Shown here piece by piece: positions 12,725-20,898 of a stretch of DNA of 64,000 nt. The notes under the pieces are model-generated. The model did not search any database, was not told where the DNA came from, and saw nothing but the letters and a program-made list of their open reading frames with translations. The stretch lies in assembly GCA_963769905.1 (NCBI GenBank), contig CAVYNG010000001.1:620001-684000 (forward strand), written 5' to 3'. Origin of the DNA: Bog-756 sp963769905 (GTDB taxonomy: Bacteria > Actinomycetota > Acidimicrobiia > Acidimicrobiales > RAAP-2). Position 1 is the stretch's first letter, and every line of letters begins with the position of its first letter. Made by a program: the position numbers and the translations under genes.

Positions 12725-13504
12725 CTATCGGGGAGGAGTCCGCAGGTTGAAATGGGCGCCCGCCGGGTCGGCAGTCTGGGCGAGTCGGCCATAGGGCGTA
12801 TCCCGCGGCGGGATCACCACGGAACCGCCGAGGCTCGTGACCTTGGAGATGGCCGCGTCCACGTCCTCGACGGACCAGTAGACAGACCAGTGCGACGGCA
12901 CACCTTCGGGGAGGAACCCAGACGCGTCCATCACTCCCGCGAGCTCTCCTTCTCCGTCGGGGTTCCGCATCGTCGAATAGCGGAGCTCGCCCGAATCGCC
13001 GACGACGTCGGTCTCCCAGCGATACACCGTGCGGTAGAAGGACAGCGCACCTTCGTAGTCACGCGTCATCAGCTCGAACCAGCTCGGCGCGCCGGGCTCG
13101 TCGAGGACGGTGAACCCCTGGAACGACTTGGGCTCCCACATCCCGTGGTGCGCACCGGTCGGGTCCGCGAGCACGGCTTGGATACCGAGATCCCCGACCG
13201 GCATCGCGCCGGCGGTGATCTCCGCTCCGTTCGCCCTGGCGATCTCCACCGTCTTCTCGATGTCGTCGGTGTTGAAATACACCTTCCAGGTGTCGTTGGC
13301 GCGCATTTCGTTCATGTCGCCCATGCAGCCGGCGATCTGCACGCCGTTCAAGTTGAAGACGAAGTACCCGCCGAACTGGGGATCCGGGTCGTCCGCCTCC
13401 CATCCGAAGAGCTCGCCGTAGAAGCGACGGCTCCCGTCGACGTCCGAGGTCCAGAGATCGGCCCAGCACGGCGATCCAAGAGGGGCGGTTGTTCGAGTGG
13501 CCAT
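12725..13504 (-). CDS. Tandem VOC-domain protein (CFP30B/27-kDa-antigen type)
   Basis: Two glyoxalase/dioxygenase-fold (VOC) modules in 259 aa. The first opens with GSPCWADLWTSDVDGSRRFY and ends near GMWEPKSFQGF; the second opens with PSWFELMTRDYEGALSFY and ends with HFNLRTPP. The sequence resembles the mycobacterial CFP30B group, annotated as hydroxylase or glyoxalase without proven activity. ATG 13504 has GGAG 6 nt upstream, so the 23 residues further upstream in the same frame are not used. It is transcribed alone, divergent from the STAS-like gene. Confidence 0.85.
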   Translation of the reverse strand: MATRTTAPLGSPCWADLWTSDVDGSRRFYGELFGWEADDPDPQFGGYFVFNLNGVQIAGCMGDMNEMRANDTWKVYFNTDDIEKTVEIARANGAEITAGAMPVGDLGIQAVLADPTGAHHGMWEPKSFQGFTVLDEPGAPSWFELMTRDYEGALSFYRTVYRWETDVVGDSGELRYSTMRNPDGEGELAGVMDASGFLPEGVPSHWSVYWSVEDVDAAISKVTSLGGSVVIPPRDTPYGRLAQTADPAGAHFNLRTPPR

Positions 13505-13564
13505 GGTGGCTCCTTTTTTCGATCCGATTGACTCGGTCACCTTCATCGGACGTCGCTCGCTCGG

Positions 13565-13682
13565 CGAACTCATCGGAGGTTCCGAGGCTATTCCTCGCTC
13601 GAGTACCCCGTCGTTCGGGGATTGTGCCGAAGGCCGAAACGCCGTGGCCGCGCTGCCCCTCGCGAGAGCTCCGATGAGTTCG
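13565..13682. repeat. 14-bp perfect inverted repeat with a 90-base loop
   Basis: CGAACTCATCGGAG (13565-13578) is the exact reverse complement of bases 13669-13682. The loop contains a second hairpin, CCCCG-TCGTT-CGGGG. It fills the gap between the divergent VOC and STAS-like genes, so it may be a regulatory RNA structure or paired operator sites. Confidence 0.55.
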
Positions 13683-13707
13683 TTCCTTCGGCCCCGTCCA
13701 CCGCACG

Positions 13708-14016
13708 ATGCCAGCTGAGCAGCGCTGGTGCCGGGTCACCGTCCTTGGGCCCGACGGCACCGTCCGCGTCCACCACATCCTCGAGGGACCGGGCACTCCC
13801 GACCTCGGCTCGGTCGACGAAGTGGCGCGCCTGGCGTTGTGGGCCGGCCGGCAAGGCGGCTCGGTGGTCCTCTCGGAGGTCTCGCCCGAGCTCGACGAGC
13901 TCCTCCAGCTGAGCGGACTACGCGTCGAGGTGCAGTGGCAGACCGAAGGCCGGAAAGAGTCGCTCGTGGTCCAGGAGGTCGAGGAAGAAACTCATCCCTG
14001 CGATCCTCCCGTCTGA
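13708..14016 (+). CDS. STAS-like small protein
   Basis: A 102-residue protein. VDEVARLALWAGRQGG, then SEVSPELDELLQLSGL, has the pattern of the small STAS-type actinobacterial proteins (helix, ligand loop, LxLxGL helix), usually linked with anti-sigma regulation. The family assignment is from pattern and uncertain. Its last 99 bases overlap the 3' end of the sigma-factor gene on the other strand, and both C-termini look genuine. Its place beside an ECF sigma gene suggests, but does not show, a regulatory link. Confidence 0.65.
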   Translation: MPAEQRWCRVTVLGPDGTVRVHHILEGPGTPDLGSVDEVARLALWAGRQGGSVVLSEVSPELDELLQLSGLRVEVQWQTEGRKESLVVQEVEEETHPCDPPV

Positions 14017-14943
14017 GATCTCGAGCACCTGGATCGCCCAGGGCGAGTAACCGCCGGCTGGGTCGGGGCGGTACTGGCCGAACGCGGGAGAACCGTTGGC
14101 CGACGTCGCGACGAGCCGCGAGCCTCGGCAGGCGCTCGGTCCGGGCAGCACCATCCAGGCCCCGATGTCGGCGGCGCCCTGGAGCCACAAGGCGAACGGG
14201 GGCATCGACTGGATCGCATCGGCCCGGAGCAGACCCACCAGGCTCTCGATGTCGTAGCGCTCGAATGCGTCGACGTACCGCTCGAGCAGCGCTGCATCGG
14301 CCTCGTCCAACGGCTCGGCGTGCGCGTCGGGCGTGACCTTGGCGAGCGTGGCGCGGGCGCGCTGAAGTGCGCTGTTGACTGCGGCCACGCTCGACTCGAG
14401 CAGCTCGGCCGCCTCGGCGACCGGCCAGCGGAGCACCTCGCAGAGGAGGAGGGCGGCGCGTTGCCGGGCCGGCAAGTGCTGGAGCGCGGTGACGAACGCG
14501 AGCCGGATGCTCTCGCGGAACTGGGCGATCTCCCCAGGGTCACCACCGATCGGGGCGACGCTCGTGTCGGGGATCGGCGTGACCCAGGTCGCCTCCGGGA
14601 GCGCCGAGCCGAGGTGGGACTCGTCCGGTGGCGACGACGGTCCCATCTCCATCGGGCGGGCGCGCCGCTGCACCTGGCGCTGCATGTCGATGCAGACGTT
14701 GGTGGCGATGCGGTACAACCAGGTCCGCGTGCTCGACCGGCCCTCGAAGCGGACGCTGTTCCGCCAGGCGCGCACCATCGTCTCTTGGACCGCGTCCTCG
14801 GCTTCGAACCCCGAACCGAGCATGCGGTAGCAGTAGCCGGTGAGCTCCCGGCGATACGGCTCGAGGTCGGATTCGACCAAAGGGGCACGGAGTGCCACGG
14901 AATCGGATCCTACCGGTGACTGCTCGAGGACGGCGTACGTCAT
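13918..14943 (-). CDS. ECF RNA polymerase sigma factor with SnoaL-like C-terminal domain (SigG type)
   Basis: 341 residues. Sigma region 2 is at about 25-95 (ELTGYCYRMLGSGFEAEDAVQE). A Pro/Ser-rich linker follows. Region 4 is at about 150-205, with the helix-turn-helix VAEAAELLESSVAAVNSALQ. A SnoaL/NTF2-like domain fills the rest, starting near LLERYVDAFERYDIESLVGLL and ending FPAFGLPLHLDA. In this class the C-terminal domain replaces a separate anti-sigma factor as sensor; that is family knowledge. ATG 14943 is preceded by a 9-bp stem-loop that could hide the ribosome site. Confidence 0.88.
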   Translation of the reverse strand: MTYAVLEQSPVGSDSVALRAPLVESDLEPYRRELTGYCYRMLGSGFEAEDAVQETMVRAWRNSVRFEGRSSTRTWLYRIATNVCIDMQRQVQRRARPMEMGPSSPPDESHLGSALPEATWVTPIPDTSVAPIGGDPGEIAQFRESIRLAFVTALQHLPARQRAALLLCEVLRWPVAEAAELLESSVAAVNSALQRARATLAKVTPDAHAEPLDEADAALLERYVDAFERYDIESLVGLLRADAIQSMPPFALWLQGAADIGAWMVLPGPSACRGSRLVATSANGSPAFGQYRPDPAGGYSPWAIQVLEISDGRIAGMSFFLDLLDHERLFPAFGLPLHLDA

Positions 14944-14960
14944 CGAGGGGTGGACGGCCC

Positions 14961-14986
14961 TCCCGACCGCAATTCATCGGTCGGGA
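14961..14986. promoter_or_regulatory. Dyad upstream of the ECF sigma gene
   Basis: TCCCGACCG and CGGTCGGGA, nine bases each, separated by eight, ending 18 bases from the sigma-factor ATG. Located between divergent sigma and gpmA genes, it could be an operator for either, or a hairpin in the sigma mRNA leader. Confidence 0.4.
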
Positions 14987-15094
14987 TCAGCAGCCTCGAT
15001 GCGGCCACGTGTCGAGGAGGACGCTCGACGCAGCACCTCGGGACGAACCAGTGTGATTGGGCTCTCGGACCAGGGGACTCCGATGCGGACGGGA

Positions 15095-15100
15095 TACGCT
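15095..15100 (+). promoter_or_regulatory. -10 box of leaderless gpmA transcript
   Basis: TACGCT followed by exactly six bases and then the ATG at 15107. This spacing puts the first transcribed base on the start codon. Confidence 0.55.
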
Positions 15101-15106
15101 CGGCCG

Positions 15107-15859
15107 ATGCTCCGCCTGGTGCTCCTGCGACATGGTCAGTCGACGTGGAACGCCGAGAACCTCTTCACCGGCTGGTACGACGTGGACCTCACGTCGCTCG
15201 GTGAGTCCGAGGCGCGCGAATCCGGCCGGCTCCTGGCGGAGGCCGACCTCGATCTGCAGGTCCTCCACACTTCGGTGCTCACCCGAGCAATTCGCACCGC
15301 TGACCTCGCACTCGACGTGGTGGGACGCACCTGGCTCCCGGTCCGGCGGCACTGGCGATTGAACGAGCGTCACTACGGAGCACTCCAAGGCCTCGACAAG
15401 AAGGAGACCTCGAGCCGTCACGGCGAAGCACAGGTCAAGGAGTGGCGACGCGGGTACGCGACGCCGCCGCCGCCGCTCGAACGCGGTCACCTGCACGACC
15501 CCGCCGGCGATCCCCGCTACCGCGACGTGCCCCTCGATGCCCTTCCCCTTGCCGAGTGCCTGGCGGATGTCGTCGCTCGAGTCGTGCCCTACTGGGAGGA
15601 CGCCATCGTCCCCGACCTCCGGGCCGAGGGGCCGCGGGGTGGTTCGGTGCTGGTCGTCGCTCACGGGAACAGCCTCCGGGCTCTGCGCAAGCACATCGAG
15701 GGCATCAGCGACGAGAAGATCGTCGGCATCGAGATCCCCACGGGGATCCCCTTCGTCTACGAGCTGGCCGACGACCTCAGCGTGGTCTCGAGCGACTTCT
15801 TGGGCGATCCGGCGTCCGCGACCGCCGCCGCGGACGAGGTGAGCAGACAGGCCGGCTGA
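15107..15859 (+). CDS. gpmA: 2,3-bisphosphoglycerate-dependent phosphoglycerate mutase
   Basis: Interconverts 3- and 2-phosphoglycerate in glycolysis through a phosphohistidine. The catalytic LLRHGQSTWN motif is at residues 6-15 (His9), GWYDVDLT near 23, the NERHYGALQGLDK stretch near 85, and the second histidine in VVAHGNSLRAL near 182. It has 250 aa, normal for the family. I choose ATG 15107 because a -10 box sits six bases upstream. ATG 15083 has AGGGGA in front and would add eight residues. Confidence 0.94.
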   Translation: MLRLVLLRHGQSTWNAENLFTGWYDVDLTSLGESEARESGRLLAEADLDLQVLHTSVLTRAIRTADLALDVVGRTWLPVRRHWRLNERHYGALQGLDKKETSSRHGEAQVKEWRRGYATPPPPLERGHLHDPAGDPRYRDVPLDALPLAECLADVVARVVPYWEDAIVPDLRAEGPRGGSVLVVAHGNSLRALRKHIEGISDEKIVGIEIPTGIPFVYELADDLSVVSSDFLGDPASATAAADEVSRQAG

Positions 15860-15955
15860 GGGCGAGCCCCGGGGAAACGAGAAAGCGGCTCAAGCTGGAG
15901 GAACACCTGCCGATACCGACTCGAGGGAGTCCGGGTCATCTCGCTGGGGGATCGC

Positions 15956-16573
15956 GTGACAACAGATCGGCAAGGAGGGCATTTCCTGACCCTCGGGGGC
16001 GGGGTGCTGCTCGCTGTCTCGGTCTTCCTGCCGTGGTACGGGTTCACTCTTACCGCGAGCGGCGTTGCGACCGCCCAGCAGAACGTCAACAGCGTCGCGC
16101 AACAGTTCGGGAACTCTGCGTTTCAGGGCCTGGCCACCAGCCTCGGGAACAGCTTCAATTCGCTCGTCGGGAAACAGATCGCAACCGTGAGCGCTCATCA
16201 GGCTCTGAAGTACATCAGCGTCGCGCTGCTCGTTCTCGCCGGAATCGCCATCGTCGTGACGATGGCCCGCCTTGCTGGGTCGCGGTCACAGCCGCGCGGC
16301 TTGCTCGCGCTCATCGGTTTCGCAGCGGCGCTCTGCATCGTGTTCCGGATGGTCGCGCGCCCGGCTTCGGACGTCTTCGCGATCTCTCTTAGCTGGGGCG
16401 CCTGGCTCGCACTCGGGAGCGCCCTCGCGATCATGGCCGGCGACCTCTGGCCCGGCCGGGTGACGCAGCCCGACCTTGCGCCTCCCTCGTACCCGAGCGG
16501 TCCCTCGTACCCGAGCGGGCCCTCTTACCCCGGTGGGCTGAGCACTCCTCCGAGACCTCCCGGCTGGTCGTAG
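15956..16573 (+). CDS. Four-helix membrane protein with YPSG-repeat tail, unknown function
   Basis: 205 residues from GTG 15956 (GGGGGA upstream). The hydrophobic segment at 10-30 is followed by an external loop of about 45 residues rich in Gln/Asn/Ser. Three more helices lie at about 85-105, 115-133 and 138-158. The cytoplasmic tail carries the repeat SYPSGP twice and then SYPGG. Tail repeats are also direct DNA repeats (about 16486-16540) and could vary in copy number. No family recognised. Confidence 0.7.
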   Translation: MTTDRQGGHFLTLGGGVLLAVSVFLPWYGFTLTASGVATAQQNVNSVAQQFGNSAFQGLATSLGNSFNSLVGKQIATVSAHQALKYISVALLVLAGIAIVVTMARLAGSRSQPRGLLALIGFAAALCIVFRMVARPASDVFAISLSWGAWLALGSALAIMAGDLWPGRVTQPDLAPPSYPSGPSYPSGPSYPGGLSTPPRPPGWS

Positions 16574-16590
16574 GCCTCCCCACTTCGGTG

Positions 16591-16647
16591 CCCTTCGTCG
16601 CCGTCCCTGCGCGACGAAGGGCCGGCCCACGAGGAGCCGGCCCTTCG
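16591..16647. terminator. Bidirectional terminator region with mutually exclusive hairpins
   Basis: Hairpin 1: 11-bp stem CCCTTCGTCGC / GCGACGAAGGG (16591-16621). Hairpin 2: 12-bp stem CGAAGGGCCGGC / GCCGGCCCTTCG (16615-16647). The two share bases 16615-16621, so only one can form at a time. It lies between the convergent membrane-protein and glnB genes. No T-run, as is common in high-GC actinobacteria. Confidence 0.6.
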
Positions 16648-16696
16648 CAGAGGGTGGTGCCCTCCCCAGACCCAATTGCCTGGGTGAAAGAGGCGC

Positions 16697-17035
16697 TCAG
16701 AGTGCGTCGGCACCCCGTTCACCGGTGCGGACCCGGATGACCTCCTCGACCGCAAGCACCCACACCTTGCCGTCGCCGATCTTTCCGGTCCCCGCGGTGT
16801 CGATGATCATCGAGGTGACCTCCTCCACCTGGGAGTCCTCGACGAGGACCTCCAGCCGGATCTTGGGCACGAACTCGACTTCGTACTCGGCACCTCGGTA
16901 CACCTCGGTGTGACCTCGTTGGCGTCCGAAGCCTTGGGCCTCGGTCAGGGTCATCCCGTTGACCCCGTGGGCCTTGAGACCATCCTTCACCTCGTCGAGT
17001 TTGAACGGCTTGAGCACTGCCACGATCAATTTCAT
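16697..17035 (-). CDS. glnB: PII nitrogen regulatory protein
   Basis: Small trimeric signal protein that reads 2-oxoglutarate and ATP/ADP and blocks the ammonium channel. Its 112 residues start MKLIVAVLKPFKLDEVK. The T-loop has Tyr51 in EYEVEFVPK, the modification site. The C-terminal signature TGKIGDGKVWVL is complete. It lies 51 bp after amt, the usual amt-glnK arrangement, with its own GGAGAG ribosome site. It could equally be called glnK. Confidence 0.95.
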   Translation of the reverse strand: MKLIVAVLKPFKLDEVKDGLKAHGVNGMTLTEAQGFGRQRGHTEVYRGAEYEVEFVPKIRLEVLVEDSQVEEVTSMIIDTAGTGKIGDGKVWVLAVEEVIRVRTGERGADAL

Positions 17036-17085
17036 TGTGCTGTTCTCTCCTTCTTCCTTAGTTCTCGCGGATGTGCCATTCGCCG

Positions 17086-18612
17086 TTAACTACTGCCACT
17101 CTCGCCCGACCGTATGTAGTCGTCGGGTTCACTCGAACTCGAATGGTCGGCCATCGACATGACGCCGACCCGCTCGGCGAGCGTGGCCTCGGGGAAGGCT
17201 TCCTCACCGTGGATGGCGAGATCACCGACCTCGAGGATCTCGTTCTTGTAGCGGGCGCCCCGAAGCACGAAGCCGATGATCTTCATCAGGATGAAGGTGA
17301 TCAGCGCCGACCAGATTATGACGAAGATCGCCGCTCGGAACTGTTCCCAGAGCTGGTGTGCCGACCCGGTGTAGAAGAGACCGTTCACCGAGAAGGGCGT
17401 GCAGCCGGCCTTCGACGGCGCGTAGGTCTGACCGGCCACGAATTTCCCGCACGGGTACTCGATCATCCCCGGATCCCCCAGGAGGCCGAGCAGCAGACCG
17501 CCGAGGAGGCCCGCCATGCCGTGCGTGTAGACCACACCGAGCGCGTCGTCCACTTTCGAGAACGGGGCGACCTTCGAGAGGAAGTTCCAGGCCACCCACA
17601 CGACCGCGGAACAGATGAGGCCGATGAGCATCGCCCCGTACCCGTTGACCCAGCCCGCACACGGCGTGATGCCCACCAGTCCGCAGATCATGCCGTTCAC
17701 GCCGCCGAGGAAGGTCGGCTTTCGCTCTTTGCTGAACCAGGCGTCCATGGCGATCCAGGTGATGACACCCGCCGCCGTGGCCAGGTTGGTGTTGACCACC
17801 GCCGCCGCAGCGTCCGCGCCCGCGTAGTACGGGTCGCCGCCGTTGAAGCCGTTCCACCCGAGCCAAAGGATGCCCGCGCCGACCGCGGCCATCACCAGGT
17901 TGTTCGGTAAGGCATGTTGTCGGTCTCGTAGGAGTCTCGGCCCGAGGACCCAGGCCGCGACGAAGCCCGAGACCCCCGCAGACATGTGGATGACGAAACC
18001 CCCGGAGAAGTCGAGCGCACCTTCCTGGGCGAAGTAGCCGCCGCCCCAGAGCAAGTACGCGTCGATCGCGTAGACGAATGTCGACCACAGCGGGACGAGC
18101 AGGCACCAGGCCAGGAACTTGATGCGTCCCAACACGCTCCCGAGGAAGAGGAGCGGGGTGATCGCGGCGAAGACGAATTGGAAGAACGCCAGCGACGCAG
18201 TCGGGAAGTGGAACGGGATGACGGTGTTCGCCGCCGAGACCGCCTGGCCTTGTTCACCCTGTGGACTGGTGATCGGACCCGGTTGGCCGACGAAGTTGTC
18301 CCAGAAGTGGGTCCACCATCCGACGCCGCTCGTCTGGAGAGGGACCCCGTTCTTGATCCCACCTCCAATGGAGTTCGGGCCGAATCCCATCTTGTAGGAC
18401 CAGAGCCACCAGGCGAGCATCACCAGCGAGAAGCCGGCGAACATCATGGCCAGCACGTTGACAGCCCATTTCTTCTGGACGATCGACGCATACAACACAG
18501 CCAGGGCCGGGAGGCTCATCAAGCCGACGAAGGTGGCGGCGGTGATCTGCCACGTGTTGTCGGCCGGGTTGAGCCAACTCGGGTAGGGAACCTGGGTCAA
18601 TGCAGCTAGCAC
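17086..18612 (-). CDS. amt: Ammonium transporter Amt
   Basis: Channel for ammonium uptake, 508 aa with about eleven membrane helices. The twin pore histidines are visible in GGFVIHMSAGVSGF and GVVYTHGMAGLLGG. The start is GTG 18612, with GGAG ten bases upstream; the longer frame lacks a ribosome site. The C-terminal cytoplasmic tail of about 55 residues (from FVLRGARYKNEI) is longer than in E. coli and Ser-rich. The loop before the last helices contains two cysteines (YPCGKF, AGCTPF). Nitrogen control is likely through the downstream PII. Confidence 0.94.
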   Translation of the reverse strand: MLAALTQVPYPSWLNPADNTWQITAATFVGLMSLPALAVLYASIVQKKWAVNVLAMMFAGFSLVMLAWWLWSYKMGFGPNSIGGGIKNGVPLQTSGVGWWTHFWDNFVGQPGPITSPQGEQGQAVSAANTVIPFHFPTASLAFFQFVFAAITPLLFLGSVLGRIKFLAWCLLVPLWSTFVYAIDAYLLWGGGYFAQEGALDFSGGFVIHMSAGVSGFVAAWVLGPRLLRDRQHALPNNLVMAAVGAGILWLGWNGFNGGDPYYAGADAAAAVVNTNLATAAGVITWIAMDAWFSKERKPTFLGGVNGMICGLVGITPCAGWVNGYGAMLIGLICSAVVWVAWNFLSKVAPFSKVDDALGVVYTHGMAGLLGGLLLGLLGDPGMIEYPCGKFVAGQTYAPSKAGCTPFSVNGLFYTGSAHQLWEQFRAAIFVIIWSALITFILMKIIGFVLRGARYKNEILEVGDLAIHGEEAFPEATLAERVGVMSMADHSSSSEPDDYIRSGESGSS

Positions 18613-18914
18613 GAGTTGGGTGCTCCTCTCCTCAGTTGCCTCGTGCGCCAACCTCCGCCACTCCCCGCTCGTTCGAGCGAAGGTGTGGGTAGGCAGACAC
18701 AGGCAGATTCGCTCTGCCGCCGCAAACAATGCAGCGTCGGGATTTCGGCACCGTCACGCCAGTGTTACCAACGCGTGAACTGCGTCCGAGCCCACGTCGG
18801 AGGGCCAAAAGGAGGGTGGCAGACCGACCCGCGAGGATCGAGAGGTGTGCCCTTCGATTCGAACCGGGCGCCCGCCGGGCGGCAGGCTCGGTTCGGCCGG
18901 CCACGGCCGAGCGG
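18613..18914. promoter_or_regulatory. amt upstream region with GlnR-like box
   Basis: GTCAC-N6-GTTAC at 18753-18768, about 140 bp before the amt start, resembles the GlnR half-site pair GTnAC-N6-GaAAC that controls amt in other actinobacteria. The match is partial and no glnR gene is in view. Nearer the start is the palindrome CGCTCGAACGAGCG. No gene fits in this gap. Confidence 0.3.
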
Positions 18915-19612
18915 TCAGCCGGCCTTGCGCTCGTCCCCGCGTCGGGTCTTCGGCTTGCCCGGCGACGGGGTCGGAGGCGTGTACCGCTTGGAGGCGCGCG
19001 TGGACCGGCCGGATCCGGTCCCCTTGGAGGGAGCCTCCTCCCTGGCCAGCTTCAGCTTCTGCTGGAGCCGGTACGCCCGTACCAGATACCACGCGCCCGC
19101 CATCACGAACGGCACCCCGAATCCCCAGAAATGGAGGTTGAAGACCGACAGGCCGTAGAGCGCCATGGTGATGCCGAGGTAGAGCCGCTTGCGCCACCAG
19201 GCCATCGCCAGCATCAGCACTGCCAACACGATGGTGACCGTCCCGAGCTCCAGGTAGAGCGAGGGGTTCACGTGCGCTGTGTTCACGGCTCCGTTGGCCA
19301 GCGTCGCCTTCGGGTCGTCGGCGATGAGGCTGTTCGTGATCAACAGACCGATGATCCCTGCCAGCGGCGCCGCGATGAGCCCGATCAGGCGTTCCTTGTC
19401 GTCCGCCCGCCTGACCGCCTGTTCGAGCTCCTCGACTGTCGTGGGCTCGGGCTGGGGGGCGCGCCGCTGTCCTTGAGCATCGCTCCGCTCAAGCGAGCAC
19501 CGAGCGAAGGCCGATCGTCGTCCGGCTTGCGGATCAGGTCGACGAACCGCTGCCAGAGGCCCCGCGGCGGTCCGGCGGCCTCGTCGAAGGATCCGCTCTC
19601 AGACGCGCGCAT
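18915..19612 (-). CDS. Conserved membrane protein, one apparent frameshift
   Basis: Read continuously this is a 232-residue protein. The soluble N-terminus (WQRFVDLIRKPDDDRPSLG) is followed by a short helix ELEQAVRRADDKERL, three or four membrane segments (one at GLIAAPLAGIIGLLITNSL) and a Lys/Arg-rich tail. The first 55 codons are in a different frame from the rest. Adding one base to the six-G run at 19454-19459 restores one frame. TACCCT five bases before ATG 19612 fits a leaderless start. No function can be assigned. Confidence 0.75.
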
Positions 19613-19663
19613 GCGAAAGGGTAACCCGCGAGATGCGGGATGGTCGAAGCGGGCCGACGCCGC

Positions 19664-20281
19664 TCACGACGTGCTGGCACCCGCGGCGCGCGACGGACGA
19701 CGCCACAGGAGGATCCACGCACCGGACAGGACGACGAACACCCCGGCGAGGATCGCGGGTGCCAGATAGACGCGAGCCGAAGTGTGCTCGCCGGCGACGG
19801 TGGGCGGAGTCGAGAAGAGAGCGGCGTCGTCGGACGCGATGACACCCTTGATGGTCGTCCCGGCCGCCAGCGCTTGGTCGTTGCCGGGGATGTCTTCGGT
19901 GTAGCGCTGCCCCTGGTACACGTAACTCGCGGTGCAGTCGTAGCCCGCGCCGTTGCTCCCACTGCCGCCGAGCAGACCGAGGCAGCCGGTCACCTTCGCG
20001 TCGATGGTGACACCGTGGGTCTGCAAGCTCTTGATCTGGGCATTCTTCTGAGAGCCGGCGACGAAGAGCACGACTGCCACCACCGCGATCGCCAACAGGC
20101 AGACGGCTGCGGCCACCCGCGCGGCCACCCGGGTATCGACGTTCACACCCGCGCCTCGAAGGGTGCCGACCGGCTCGGCGCCGGCCGGCCGGTCGGAGGC
20201 GGGACCCCCCGGGGCGGGCGTGCCCGAAGAAGGGGGTGGATCTCTGGGATCTCGGGGAGCCGTCGACTCCGGGGCGATCAT
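19664..20281 (-). CDS. Membrane protein with extracytoplasmic domain (DUF3592-like)
   Basis: 205 residues: Pro/Ala-rich N-terminus (1-40), helix at about 50-72, an outside domain of about 95 residues with two cysteines (VTGCLGLL, GYDCTASYVY), and a second helix near the C-terminus (YLAPAILAGVFVVLSGAWIL). The two-helix plan and the core YVYQGQRYTEDIPG resemble DUF3592 proteins, which is tentative. The start is ATG 20281 with GGAG six bases upstream. Convention elsewhere could place it at 20293. Confidence 0.7.
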   Translation of the reverse strand: MIAPESTAPRDPRDPPPSSGTPAPGGPASDRPAGAEPVGTLRGAGVNVDTRVAARVAAAVCLLAIAVVAVVLFVAGSQKNAQIKSLQTHGVTIDAKVTGCLGLLGGSGSNGAGYDCTASYVYQGQRYTEDIPGNDQALAAGTTIKGVIASDDAALFSTPPTVAGEHTSARVYLAPAILAGVFVVLSGAWILLWRRPSRAAGASTS

Positions 20282-20442
20282 GGGTGACTCCATTCCTTCC
20301 GCGTGCGCCGTTGGCGGCGTGTTCCCGAGCCCGAGGCGAGCACGCGACAGATCGCGGGATGGTACCAGCAAGGGCCGACGAGGTCCCTCCGCAGGGGCGC
20401 CACGCTGGTGGAACGACCCGACTTCGCCAGGGAGGTGCGCGG

Positions 20443-20448
20443 TAGGCT
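20443..20448 (+). promoter_or_regulatory. -10 box of leaderless transcript
   Basis: TAGGCT, six bases, then ATG 20455 of the cyclic-nucleotide-binding gene. Confidence 0.55.
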
Positions 20449-20454
20449 CCCACC

Positions 20455-20898
20455 ATGCCGCGACTCAAGGCCCGACCCAGGGCGCATCCGAAGGCCGTCG
20501 ACCTGAAGTCCATCTGGCTCTTCTCGAGCTGCACGACGGCCGAGCTCCGCAAGATCCGGAGCTCGTGTGACGAAGTGGAAGTGCCGGCCGGCAAGGTCCT
20601 CGTCGAGGAGGGGCGGATCGGGCTCGAGTTCTTCCTGATCGTGAGCGGCACCGCCCGGGTCACCCGGCACGGTCGGAAGATCGCGGTCCTCGGTCCGGGA
20701 AGTCACTTCGGCGAGCTCGCCTTGCTCGATCGCCGACCCCGCTCCGCGTCGGTCGTGTCCGACACCGAGATGGACGTGCTCGTCCTCTCCCAGCGGCAGT
20801 TCAACAGCCTTCTCGAGGCGGTCCCGACCATCTCGCGCAAGATGCTCGCGGCAATGGCCGAGCGACTCCGGGAGGCGGACGCCCGCGCCTACGACTGA
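20455..20898 (+). CDS. Stand-alone cyclic nucleotide-binding domain protein
   Basis: 147 residues that consist of a single CRP-type beta-roll. PAGKVLVEEGRIGLEFFLIVSGTA is the first half, and GSHFGELALLDRRPRSASVVS is the phosphate-binding cassette with the conserved Glu and Arg. There is no DNA-binding domain after it, so it is not a CRP regulator. It may act as a cAMP sensor for a partner protein. Its last 10 bases overlap the 3' end of the Fe-S reductase gene on the opposite strand. Confidence 0.88.
   Translation: MPRLKARPRAHPKAVDLKSIWLFSSCTTAELRKIRSSCDEVEVPAGKVLVEEGRIGLEFFLIVSGTARVTRHGRKIAVLGPGSHFGELALLDRRPRSASVVSDTEMDVLVLSQRQFNSLLEAVPTISRKMLAAMAERLREADARAYD

Noticed and set aside
12462..12794. 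110-codon plus-strand frame in the gap before the VOC gene
   Set aside because: Overlaps the VOC C-terminus, no ribosome site, composition not protein-like.
16486..16540. Tandem repeat as a mobile or regulatory element
   Set aside because: It encodes the YPSG tail of the membrane protein in frame.
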